Shown here in pieces: positions 4,785 through 11,489 of a DNA stretch of 11,489 nt. The first letter of the stretch is position 1. Each line of letters opens with the position of its first letter. Made by a program: the position numbers and the translations under genes. This DNA comes from JAZDMK01 sp043800975. GTDB taxonomy: Bacteria; Bacteroidota; Bacteroidia; Bacteroidales; JAHJDW01. The notes below the pieces were generated by a model. That model made no database searches, was not told the DNA's origin, and worked only from the letters and a program-made list of their open reading frames with translations. Location of the stretch: positions 1 through 11,489 of the forward strand of contig JAZDMK010000185.1 of assembly GCA_043800975.1 (NCBI GenBank), given 5' to 3'.

Positions 4785-7237
4785 AGAAAAAACATTTAAT
4801 CTTAAGTTTATTATTTTTAATCTTTTCCCCGCTGATGACCTTTGGTAGCGAAGCTGACCTGAAAGTTCCGGAAGCGATCAAATCACAGAATATTCTGTAT
4901 TGGGGATTTTTAATTACAACACTCGGATTGGTTTTCGGGTTGTATCAGTTTATGAGGGTGAAGAAACTTCCTGCACACAAATCAATGCTGGATGTGGCTG
5001 ATGTAATCTACAAAACCTGCCAGACCTATTTAAAACAGCAGGGAAAATTCCTGGCTATTTTATTTCTGTTTATCGGAGCAGCAGTTGCCGGATACTTTGG
5101 ATTTCTTGCCAAAGGTGAAGATGGCGAATCCCTGTTTGGTATTGGCGGTGTGTTATTAATTCTTGCATGGACCATTGTTGGTATCTTAGGATCATATACA
5201 GTTGCAGCATTCGGTATTCGAATGAATACATTGGCTAATGCACGCATGGCTTTTGCGGCATTAAGAAGAAAACCTTTACATCTTCTCAACATTCCGCTGA
5301 ATGCCGGAATGAGCATTGGTGTAGTTCTGATTTGCGTTGAGCTGATGCTAATGCTGGTCATCTTATTATTTATGCCCGGTGAATTAGCCGGTGCCTGTTT
5401 TATCGGATTTGCAATTGGTGAATCACTGGGTGCTTCTGCCCTGCGTATCGCTGGTGGTATCTTTACTAAAATTGCTGACATTGGATCTGACTTAATGAAA
5501 GTTGTTTTCAAAATTGGTGAAGATGACCCACGCAACCCTGGCGTTATTGCTGACTGTACCGGTGACAATGCCGGCGACAGCGTTGGCCCTACGGCTGATG
5601 GTTTTGAAACATACGGTGTAACCGGTGTTGCATTAATTTCTTTTATTCTTTTGGCTGTTTTCGGCGCAACGGAAGACCTGACAGCTATTCTTCAGGTAAA
5701 GTTACTTGTATGGATTTTTGTAATGCGTATTTTAATGATTATTACATCCATCGTGGCTTTCTGGCTGAATAGCTTCCTGAGTAATGCGAAATATGGCAAC
5801 AAAGAAGACCTCGATTTCGAAGCTCCGCTTACACATCTTGTATGGATCACATCGATTCTATCTATCGTGGTTACTTATGTGGCCAGTTATATTTTAATTC
5901 CCGACATCAACGGAAATACCGATATGTGGTGGATTCTTTCAACCATCATCAGTTGCGGAACCATTGGCGGCGCAGTGATACCTGAATTCACAAAACTTTT
6001 CACATCGCCTAAATCAGCGCACGTAAGAGAAGTTGTAAGTGCAGGTAAAGAAGGTGGTGCATCGCTTGTCATTTTATCAGGTTTGGTTGCCGGCAATTTC
6101 AGTGCTTTCTGGAAAGGTATGGTATTCTTTGTTCTGATGTTTGCAGCTTATTACGTAAGCACTTTCGGATTGGGAGATTTTATGGTCTATCCATCCATCT
6201 TTGCATTTGGTCTTGTTGCCTTCGGCTTACTCGGCATGGGCCCTGTTACTATTGCTGTTGACAGCTATGGTCCTGTCACTGATAATGCACAATCTGTTTA
6301 TGAGTTATCACTTATTGAAGAAGTTCCCAATGTAGATGAAGAAATTCAGAAAGACTTTGGCTTTAAACCCGATTGGGAAAAAGCAAAATATTATCTGGAA
6401 GCCAATGATGGTGCAGGAAATACATTTAAAGCAACAGCCAAACCCGTTCTGATCGGCACTGCGGTTGTTGGGGCAACAACGATGATTTTCTCATTAATAT
6501 TAATGATAGGAAAAACATTGACCGGCCCTGACGGTATGCCTTTAGAACCTGAATCAATTTTAAATTTATTGAATCCCTATACGATTCTTGGTTTTATTCT
6601 GGGTGGTGCTGTGATTTACTGGTTTACCGGTGCATCTACACAAGCCGTTACAACCGGAGCTTATCGCGCTGTTGAATACATTAAAAAGAACATCAACCTC
6701 GATCCCAACGCACCTAAAAAAGCAGATATCAAAGCTTCCATTGAAGTTGTAAAAATCTGCACTCAGTATGCACAAAAGGGAATGTTTAACATTTTCGTCG
6801 CTGTCTTCTTCTTTGCTCTTGCTTTTGCATGTCTCTCCTCTCCTTCTGGAATTGGCGGAAACAATGCAGTAGCTCTCTTTATCAGTTATCTGATTTCAAT
6901 TGCCGTGTTTGGGCTGTTTCAGGCAATCTTTATGGCTAATGCCGGTGGTTGCTGGGATAACGCAAAGAAAGTGGTTGAAGTTGATCTGAAAATGAAAGGA
7001 ACTCCGCTGCACGATGCTACAATTGTTGGCGACACAGTTGGTGACCCATTTAAAGATACTTCATCAGTTGCATTGAATCCCGTCATCAAATTCACAACAC
7101 TGTTTGGTCTTCTGGCAATGGAAATTGCAATATCTGAAAACTTCAGAGATACCGCTCCCTATGCCGGCCTCGTATTTTTCGCGATTGCCCTGGTATTTGT
7201 ATGGCGGTCATTCTACCGCATGAGAATTAAAAGCTAA
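4781..7237 (+). CDS. hppA: Membrane-bound ion-translocating pyrophosphatase, divergent type
   Basis: The 818-residue integral membrane enzyme hydrolyses pyrophosphate in the cytoplasm and uses the energy to pump protons (possibly sodium) outward. Family marks: GIFTKIADIGSDLMK (226-240), EDDPRNP (247-253), GDNAGD (261-266), FETYG with Glu276 in the sixth core helix, VDSYGPVTDNA (493-503), GGCWDNAKK (722-730) and VGDTVGDPFKDTS (749-761). About 16 hydrophobic helices are visible, plus a hydrophobic N-terminus (1-22) that resembles a signal peptide or extra helix. Lys550 in GNTFKA sits where potassium-independent members have Lys and potassium-dependent ones Ala. Two oddities exist: the usual DVGADLVGKVE is one residue shorter here and lacks its Glu, and about 25 extra residues precede GNTFKA (about 508-543). 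I recall the same changes in other Bacteroidota pyrophosphatases, so this is a divergent subfamily, not a broken gene. Confidence 0.95.
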   Translation: MKKKHLILSLLFLIFSPLMTFGSEADLKVPEAIKSQNILYWGFLITTLGLVFGLYQFMRVKKLPAHKSMLDVADVIYKTCQTYLKQQGKFLAILFLFIGAAVAGYFGFLAKGEDGESLFGIGGVLLILAWTIVGILGSYTVAAFGIRMNTLANARMAFAALRRKPLHLLNIPLNAGMSIGVVLICVELMLMLVILLFMPGELAGACFIGFAIGESLGASALRIAGGIFTKIADIGSDLMKVVFKIGEDDPRNPGVIADCTGDNAGDSVGPTADGFETYGVTGVALISFILLAVFGATEDLTAILQVKLLVWIFVMRILMIITSIVAFWLNSFLSNAKYGNKEDLDFEAPLTHLVWITSILSIVVTYVASYILIPDINGNTDMWWILSTIISCGTIGGAVIPEFTKLFTSPKSAHVREVVSAGKEGGASLVILSGLVAGNFSAFWKGMVFFVLMFAAYYVSTFGLGDFMVYPSIFAFGLVAFGLLGMGPVTIAVDSYGPVTDNAQSVYELSLIEEVPNVDEEIQKDFGFKPDWEKAKYYLEANDGAGNTFKATAKPVLIGTAVVGATTMIFSLILMIGKTLTGPDGMPLEPESILNLLNPYTILGFILGGAVIYWFTGASTQAVTTGAYRAVEYIKKNINLDPNAPKKADIKASIEVVKICTQYAQKGMFNIFVAVFFFALAFACLSSPSGIGGNNAVALFISYLISIAVFGLFQAIFMANAGGCWDNAKKVVEVDLKMKGTPLHDATIVGDTVGDPFKDTSSVALNPVIKFTTLFGLLAMEIAISENFRDTAPYAGLVFFAIALVFVWRSFYRMRIKS

Positions 7238-7241
7238 TTTC

Positions 7242-7277
7242 AAAAAAAAGCCCTCAAAAATTTGAGGGCTTTTTTTA
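7242..7277. terminator. Bidirectional terminator between hppA and the convergent gene
   Basis: AGCCCTCAA (7249-7257) pairs with TTGAGGGCT (7262-7270) around a 4-base loop. Eight A (7242-7249) lie on the left and seven T (7270-7276) on the right, so it can stop transcription from both strands. The stop codon of the minus-strand gene (7277-7275) lies inside the T run, so that hairpin forms just after its last codon. Confidence 0.93.
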
Positions 7278-7874
7278 TAATGTAATTTGATATACTATTG
7301 CGCAAGCAGTTCCCAACAAACCACCCAGCAATGCATTTCTCACTTTGATTCTTTTACCCATTACTCGATACCCATCAATAAAATATGGGCTTGTAGATAT
7401 TGCAGGATTTAATTTCTCGTCACCTTTAATACGTGGTTCGCGAAAAGAAATAAATAATGTGTAAATCACAGGCAAGCCTGTTCCCCAAAATTTCAATAAA
7501 GGCATTCCTATCATCCCGCTAACAAAACCACCAATAAATGCAGGAACACTTTTATACACTTTTCTTGCGTGCTGCATTCCCATAATATAAAGGTGCATTT
7601 GTTCCAGGGTCATTTCATTACCTTCAAGGCTATCTCGGAAATAAAGGATGGTATCAGGTTTACCTGCTTTGTTTATTGAATAGGTACGATCAATAGAAAC
7701 CTTTTTTTCTATCGTTTCATTTTTTTCAATGAAAAAAACTTTGTTTTGCTCTTTATTTGCCCTCCACGATGTAATTTCCTTTTCCTTTCCGTTTATCAAC
7801 AACAACGTTTGTTGTGAATAAACTGAAAAGACTGATACACATGCAAAAAAGATTAAAAATAGAGATCTGCGCAT
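7275..7874 (-). CDS. Exported protein of unknown function with two hydrophobic segments
   Basis: The 199-residue product has a signal peptide (1-20, ending VYS before Q21). A beta-rich stretch follows (22-80), then the run YFRDSLEGNEMTLEQMHLYI (78-97) and MGMQHARKVYKS (98-109). A long hydrophobic region (about 110-142) contains small-residue motifs GGFVSGMIG, then PYFIDGYR (163-170), a basic KRIKVRN (174-180) and a last hydrophobic segment (181-197) with GGLLGT. The frame can be extended to a TTG at 7895, but that codon overlaps the predicted -7 element, and the ATG at 7874 starts the signal peptide directly; I chose the ATG. I recall similar uncharacterised Bacteroidota proteins with an N-terminal signal, an EQM-type run and glycine-rich hydrophobic ends, but know no function. 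It ends inside the two-way terminator shared with hppA. Confidence 0.85.
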   Translation of the reverse strand: MRRSLFLIFFACVSVFSVYSQQTLLLINGKEKEITSWRANKEQNKVFFIEKNETIEKKVSIDRTYSINKAGKPDTILYFRDSLEGNEMTLEQMHLYIMGMQHARKVYKSVPAFIGGFVSGMIGMPLLKFWGTGLPVIYTLFISFREPRIKGDEKLNPAISTSPYFIDGYRVMGKRIKVRNALLGGLLGTACAIVYQITL

Positions 7875-7892
7875 AGCTTTAGAATTTCTTTT

Positions 7893-7923
7893 CAAAAATA
7901 TGTTAATTTTCGTTCACAAAAAA
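7893..7923 (-). promoter_or_regulatory. Promoter of the unknown exported protein
   Basis: On the minus strand TATTTTTG (7900-7893) matches the -7 consensus, and TTTTTTG (7923-7917) lies upstream, 16 bases away, slightly closer than usual. The ATG at 7874 is 18 bases downstream of the -7 element. Confidence 0.55.
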
Positions 7924-7935
7924 TTCAGGTTTCTT

Positions 7936-7965
7936 TTTGCAGATTTTGTCATTGTGCTACATTTG
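7936..7965 (+). promoter_or_regulatory. Promoter of gcvP
   Basis: TTTG (7936-7939), 18 bases, then TACATTTG (7958-7965): both Bacteroidota elements match at near-ideal spacing. The predicted leader to the ATG at 8004 is about 30-35 bases, far too short for a glycine riboswitch. Confidence 0.8.
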
Positions 7966-8003
7966 CATCTGCTATTCTAATAACAAATTAAATAATTCCT
8001 AAA

Positions 8004-10859
8004 ATGTCAGCAAACGAATTTATACGCAGACACATCGGACCTTCTGAAGAAGATGTAAAGAAAATGCTGGCTGTTACAGCCACTTCAAGCATTGATGAAC
8101 TGATTGATCAAACGATTCCTGCATCCATTCGCATGAAGAAAAAGATGGAACTCGACCCGCCCATGACTGAAAGAGAATACATTGATCATATCACTGCGCT
8201 GGCGGGAGAGAATAAAATATTCAGATCATTTATCGGATTGGGATATTACAATACTCTTACACCTACTGTTATTCAAAGAAATATTCTCGAGAATCCGGGC
8301 TGGTATACGGCTTACACTCCTTATCAAGCTGAAATATCACAGGGTCGTTTGGAAGCATTGCTGAACTATCAGACCATGGTTTCTGACCTCACCGGATTCC
8401 CTATCGCCAATTCATCATTACTGGATGAAGGAACAGCAGCTGCTGAAGCCATGATTATGTTTTTCAACAGCCGTTCACGCGATGCTGTGAAAAGGGGTGT
8501 AAACAAATTCTTTATTTCAAGCCGCGTATTCCCTCATACCATTGATGTGTTGAAAACACGAGCTATCCCATTAGGTATTGAACTCATCTGCGGATGTCAT
8601 TGCGAGTTTGAATTTACAGATCAGGTCTTTGGTGCACTGATTCAATATCCTGCTGAACAAGGAAAAATTTATGATTATACAGAGTTTGTAAAAAAAGCCC
8701 ATGCCGTTGGCGCCAACGTTGCTGTTGCGGCTGACCTGATGAGTCTTGCTTTGCTGACACCACCAGCTGAATGGGGCGCTGATGCCGCATTAGGCTCAAC
8801 CCAAAGATTTGGAATTCCAATGGGATTTGGTGGCCCGCACGCTGCCTACTTTGCCGTGAAAGAAGATTTCAAACGCAGCATTCCCGGCCGTATCATTGGC
8901 ATTTCAGTGGATGCTCAGGGAAACCGTGCTTTGCGCATGGCATTGCAAACCCGCGAACAGCATATCAAACGCGAAAAAGCCACATCAAATATTTGTACAG
9001 CTCAAGCATTGCTTGCCATCATGGCTGGATTTTATGCAGCTTATCATGGCAAAGACGGAATTAAATGTATTGCAAAATCTATCCATGCAAAAACTATTGC
9101 CTTGGATAAAGTCTTGACTGATCTTGGATGCACACAGGAAAACCCGCACTATTTTGACACTTTAAAAATTAAGCTTTCAGATGCAGCCGCTCTGGAAAAG
9201 GCTCGCACCGCTGCCATTGCGAAGGAAATCAACTTCCGTTATTTTGCAGACGGATGCATTGGAATCAGCCTGGATGAAGCCACACAAATTAAGGATCTGA
9301 ATGACATTGCTGAAATTTTTGCATCAGCATTGAATAAAAAAGCAAACACAGTTGCCGCTCTCGATTATAACACCAATCGTATTCCGGAAACATATATTCG
9401 CCAGTCTTCATTTCTTGAACATGAAGTTTTCAATTCTCATCATTCAGAAACAGAAATGATGCGGTATATGAAGAAACTGGAGAACCGTGACCTTGCATTA
9501 AATCGTTCAATGATTCCGCTGGGTTCCTGCACGATGAAACTGAATGCAGCAACAGAAATGTTAGCGGTCAGCTTTCCACAGTTTGCAAACATGCATCCTT
9601 TTGTTCCTGCTGAACAAGCACAGGGCTATGTAAAATTAATTGAACACCTCGATAAAGATTTGTGTGCTATCACAGGTTTTGATAAAATTTCATTCCAGCC
9701 TAACTCAGGTGCAGCAGGCGAATACACGGGACTTATGGTGATACGGGAATATCATGTAAGCCGTGGTGATGTGCACCGTAATGTTGCTCTGATTCCGTGT
9801 TCAGCTCACGGCACCAACCCTGCCAGCGCAATCATGGCAGGCATGCAGGTTGTCGTTGTAAAATGTGATGACCAGGGAAATATTGATATCAATGACTTGA
9901 GAATGCAGGCTGAAAAACACAAAGATGATTTGTCCTGCCTGATGGCCACCTACCCCTCCACGCATGGTGTTTTCGAGGAAAACATTCTTGATATTTTTAA
10001 AATTATTCATGACAACGGCGGTCAGGTATACATGGATGGTGCAAATATGAATGCACAGGTTGGTTTTACGAACCCTGCAACCATTGGCGCTGACGTTTGT
10101 CATTTGAATCTTCATAAAACATTTGCCATTCCTCACGGCGGTGGTGGACCTGGCGTAGGCCCTATTGGTGTTGCGAAACATCTGACTCCGTTCCTTCCAA
10201 AACATGCATTTGTTAAAACCGGAGGAGAAAAAGGAATTGATGCTGTTTCATCCGCTCCATTCGGAAGTGCTTTGGTATTAAGCATTTCGTATGCATACAT
10301 AAAGATGATGGGTGCAGACGGATTAACTGATGCAACGCGTTATGCTATATTCAACGCTAATTACCTGAAATCTGCATTGGAAAAACATTTCCCGATTCTC
10401 TATACAGGATCCAAAGGAAGAGTTGCTCACGAAATGATTCTTGATTGCAATAACTTCAAAAAAACTGCAGGGCTGGAAGTGATTGACATTGCCAAGCGCC
10501 TTATGGATTATGGATTCCACGCGCCCACTGTTGCATTCCCGGTTCATGGAACTCTGATGGTTGAACCTACTGAAAGCGAACCTCTTGTTGAACTCGACCG
10601 TTTTATTGAAGCCATGGTAGCTATCCGTAAAGAAATTGAAGAAATTGAAAACGGTCAGGCTGACACAGCAAACAATGTAATCCACAATGCACCGCATACG
10701 CAGGCTTTGGTCGTTAATGATTCATGGGACAAACCTTATTCACGCATGAAGGCTGCCTTCCCTGTAAAGTTTGAAATCTGCGATAAATATTGGCCCGCTG
10801 TAGCCCGCATTGATGATGCCTTTGGAGACAGGAATCTGGTATGTAGCTGTCAGGGCTGA
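8004..10859 (+). CDS. gcvP: Glycine dehydrogenase (decarboxylating), P protein of the glycine cleavage system
   Basis: GcvP is the PLP enzyme that decarboxylates glycine and passes the aminomethyl group to the lipoyl arm of GcvH. With GcvT and the lipoamide dehydrogenase this yields methylene-tetrahydrofolate. The 951-residue product is full length (E. coli 957) and is the single-chain form: an N-terminal half starting RRHIGPSEED (8-17) and a C-terminal half holding the active site. The PLP lysine is Lys705 in HLNLHKTFAIP, followed by the glycine-rich HGGGGPGVGPIG (711-722). SMIPLGSCTMK, PNSGAAGEY and SAHGTNPASA are further conserved runs. It ends GDRNLVCSCQG, several residues earlier than most homologues, which have a longer tail after CSC; the catalytic part is untouched. 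No gcvT or gcvH lies nearby. It is a single-gene transcript with its own promoter and terminator. Confidence 0.98.
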   Translation: MSANEFIRRHIGPSEEDVKKMLAVTATSSIDELIDQTIPASIRMKKKMELDPPMTEREYIDHITALAGENKIFRSFIGLGYYNTLTPTVIQRNILENPGWYTAYTPYQAEISQGRLEALLNYQTMVSDLTGFPIANSSLLDEGTAAAEAMIMFFNSRSRDAVKRGVNKFFISSRVFPHTIDVLKTRAIPLGIELICGCHCEFEFTDQVFGALIQYPAEQGKIYDYTEFVKKAHAVGANVAVAADLMSLALLTPPAEWGADAALGSTQRFGIPMGFGGPHAAYFAVKEDFKRSIPGRIIGISVDAQGNRALRMALQTREQHIKREKATSNICTAQALLAIMAGFYAAYHGKDGIKCIAKSIHAKTIALDKVLTDLGCTQENPHYFDTLKIKLSDAAALEKARTAAIAKEINFRYFADGCIGISLDEATQIKDLNDIAEIFASALNKKANTVAALDYNTNRIPETYIRQSSFLEHEVFNSHHSETEMMRYMKKLENRDLALNRSMIPLGSCTMKLNAATEMLAVSFPQFANMHPFVPAEQAQGYVKLIEHLDKDLCAITGFDKISFQPNSGAAGEYTGLMVIREYHVSRGDVHRNVALIPCSAHGTNPASAIMAGMQVVVVKCDDQGNIDINDLRMQAEKHKDDLSCLMATYPSTHGVFEENILDIFKIIHDNGGQVYMDGANMNAQVGFTNPATIGADVCHLNLHKTFAIPHGGGGPGVGPIGVAKHLTPFLPKHAFVKTGGEKGIDAVSSAPFGSALVLSISYAYIKMMGADGLTDATRYAIFNANYLKSALEKHFPILYTGSKGRVAHEMILDCNNFKKTAGLEVIDIAKRLMDYGFHAPTVAFPVHGTLMVEPTESEPLVELDRFIEAMVAIRKEIEEIENGQADTANNVIHNAPHTQALVVNDSWDKPYSRMKAAFPVKFEICDKYWPAVARIDDAFGDRNLVCSCQG

Positions 10860-10883
10860 TCCTGAAACAAATTTTTAGTTTTG

Positions 10884-10927
10884 AATGTGTATACATTAAT
10901 AATAATGTATGCACATTTTTGTTTTTT
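10884..10927 (+). terminator. Intrinsic terminator of gcvP
   Basis: TGTGTATACATTA (10886-10898) pairs with TAATGTATGCACA (10903-10915) around the loop ATAA, with one U-G wobble, and can be extended by two A-T pairs outside (10884-10885 with 10916-10917). A T-rich tail runs to 10927, broken only by one G. The stem is AT-rich but long, and it lies 24 bases after the gcvP stop. Confidence 0.8.
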
Positions 10928-10948
10928 GAGATAAGAATTCTATCTTTA
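10918..10948 (+). promoter_or_regulatory. Promoter of the last secreted-protein gene
   Basis: TTTG (10918-10921), 19 bases, then TATCTTTA (10941-10948), which matches the -7 consensus except for its last base. The -33 box lies within the T tail of the gcvP terminator. Confidence 0.6.
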
Positions 10949-10976
10949 CAACTGAATTACTAACGAAAGGATGGAT

Positions 10977-11489
10977 ATGAAAAAATTTACATTTTTAATG
11001 ATAGCTTTATTATTCTCAGCATTCACCTACGCTCAAAGAGAAGTCACTTCTGTACATTATGCAGGAAGCATTCCATATAGTGGGCTCTCCAAAGCTGCTG
11101 ACACACTTTTTCCTGATCCAATGATAACACCCGGATGTTCTTTGCTGGCTTCTTACCGAATCAGTGCTGGATATTTATGTGGAACCAATGGCATGAAGGA
11201 TAAAGAAAAAGCAGAACGGTTCAGGGGAGCTCCTGTAAACATTAAGGTTACGAAAGTACTTGCTTTGGTTTATTCAGGATGGGGAACTCCGGCTGTCAAT
11301 GTAAATGGCTACTCAAAAGTTGCTTTGTATTCGATGCATCAATTTACATTTAAACCACAAACATTATTGGCAAAAAGTGACTCTGTGGCCAATTCTACTA
11401 TTAACCCTTACAACCCCTATGCACCGGCATTTCAATTTATTTCATACGATTTTCCAACACCAGTATACATTTCAGGAGGAAGATTTTTT
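10977..11489 (+). CDS. Secreted protein, N-terminal 171 residues (runs off the window)
   Basis: The frame is open to the last base of the window, so the C-terminus is missing. Residues 1-19 are a signal peptide (FSAFTYA before Q20). The visible mature part includes GYLCGTNGMKDKEKAERF (65-82), then a beta-rich stretch VNIKVTKVLALVYSGWG (87-103) and, near the edge, FISYDFPTPVYISGGRF (154-170). The order of a GTNG...DKEKAERF run, a beta sheet describing a value, and a closing F..PVYIS strand recalls Bacteroidota secreted proteins that carry a type IX secretion sorting tail. That tail, if present, lies outside. Two in-frame ATGs exist (10971 and 10977). AAAGGA (10966-10971) is well spaced for the second, and MKKF is the natural signal-peptide start, so 10977 is chosen. 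Function unknown. Confidence 0.85.
   Translation, partial: MKKFTFLMIALLFSAFTYAQREVTSVHYAGSIPYSGLSKAADTLFPDPMITPGCSLLASYRISAGYLCGTNGMKDKEKAERFRGAPVNIKVTKVLALVYSGWGTPAVNVNGYSKVALYSMHQFTFKPQTLLAKSDSVANSTINPYNPYAPAFQFISYDFPTPVYISGGRFF

Noticed and set aside
5026..5568. 180-codon minus-strand reading frame inside hppA
   Set aside because: It lies wholly opposite a firmly identified pyrophosphatase, and its Pro/Ile/Asn-rich translation is typical of an antisense shadow.
7966..8003. Glycine riboswitch before gcvP
   Set aside because: The predicted leader is only about 30-35 bases and lacks any aptamer-like fold.
9801..10697. Two minus-strand frames of 134 and 124 codons within gcvP
   Set aside because: Both are antisense to strongly conserved gcvP sequence, including the region around the PLP lysine, with no recognisable protein.

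Overview
The window looks like chromosomal DNA of a member of the Bacteroidota (Bacteroidetes). Four things point there. Most transcription starts have the phylum's TAnnTTTG -7 element. All four clearly secreted proteins have signal peptides that appear to be cut just before a glutamine. A FISUMP-type secreted protein and a bifunctional-nuclease plus UVR protein of the Bacteroidota kind are present. The proton pyrophosphatase also belongs to a divergent type I associate with this phylum. I cannot name a genus. There is no rRNA, tRNA, CRISPR array, transposase or phage gene in view.

Layout. Positions 1-171 are the tail of a small unknown protein, closed by a strong terminator (192-220). Positions 252-2263 hold two secreted-protein genes in tandem: a caspase-like (C14) peptidase and a FISUMP protein. 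Positions 2264-2850 contain no convincing gene. They hold the oddest piece of the window: nine 21-bp units (2401-2589), each built around a near-palindrome close to GTTCCAATTGGAAC, directly preceded by what looks like an orphan signal-peptide start. A 68-residue membrane protein (2851-3057) then converges on thyA. On the minus strand, the bifunctional nuclease gene (4575-3937) and thyA (3861-3067) probably form one transcript. A short tract of 7-bp repeats lies between them and overlaps the nuclease stop codon. On the plus strand, hppA (4781-7237) may be preceded by a nine-codon upstream reading frame whose stop overlaps the hppA start. A two-way terminator separates hppA from a convergent unknown exported protein (7874-7275). 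From a divergent promoter region, gcvP (8004-10859) encodes the whole glycine decarboxylase P protein. Its terminator runs into the promoter of a last secreted protein, which is cut off by the window end.

How the genes relate. thyA (dTMP synthesis), gcvP (glycine cleavage, which supplies methylene-tetrahydrofolate, the one-carbon donor that ThyA uses) and hppA (pyrophosphate hydrolysis coupled to ion pumping) are housekeeping metabolism, but they are separate transcription units. The accessory part is 252-2850. There a secreted cysteine peptidase sits beside a secreted protein of probable lectin/sulfatase-modifying-like fold and next to the unexplained repeat array. That stretch is the best candidate for undescribed biology, although nothing here proves that its parts act as one system.
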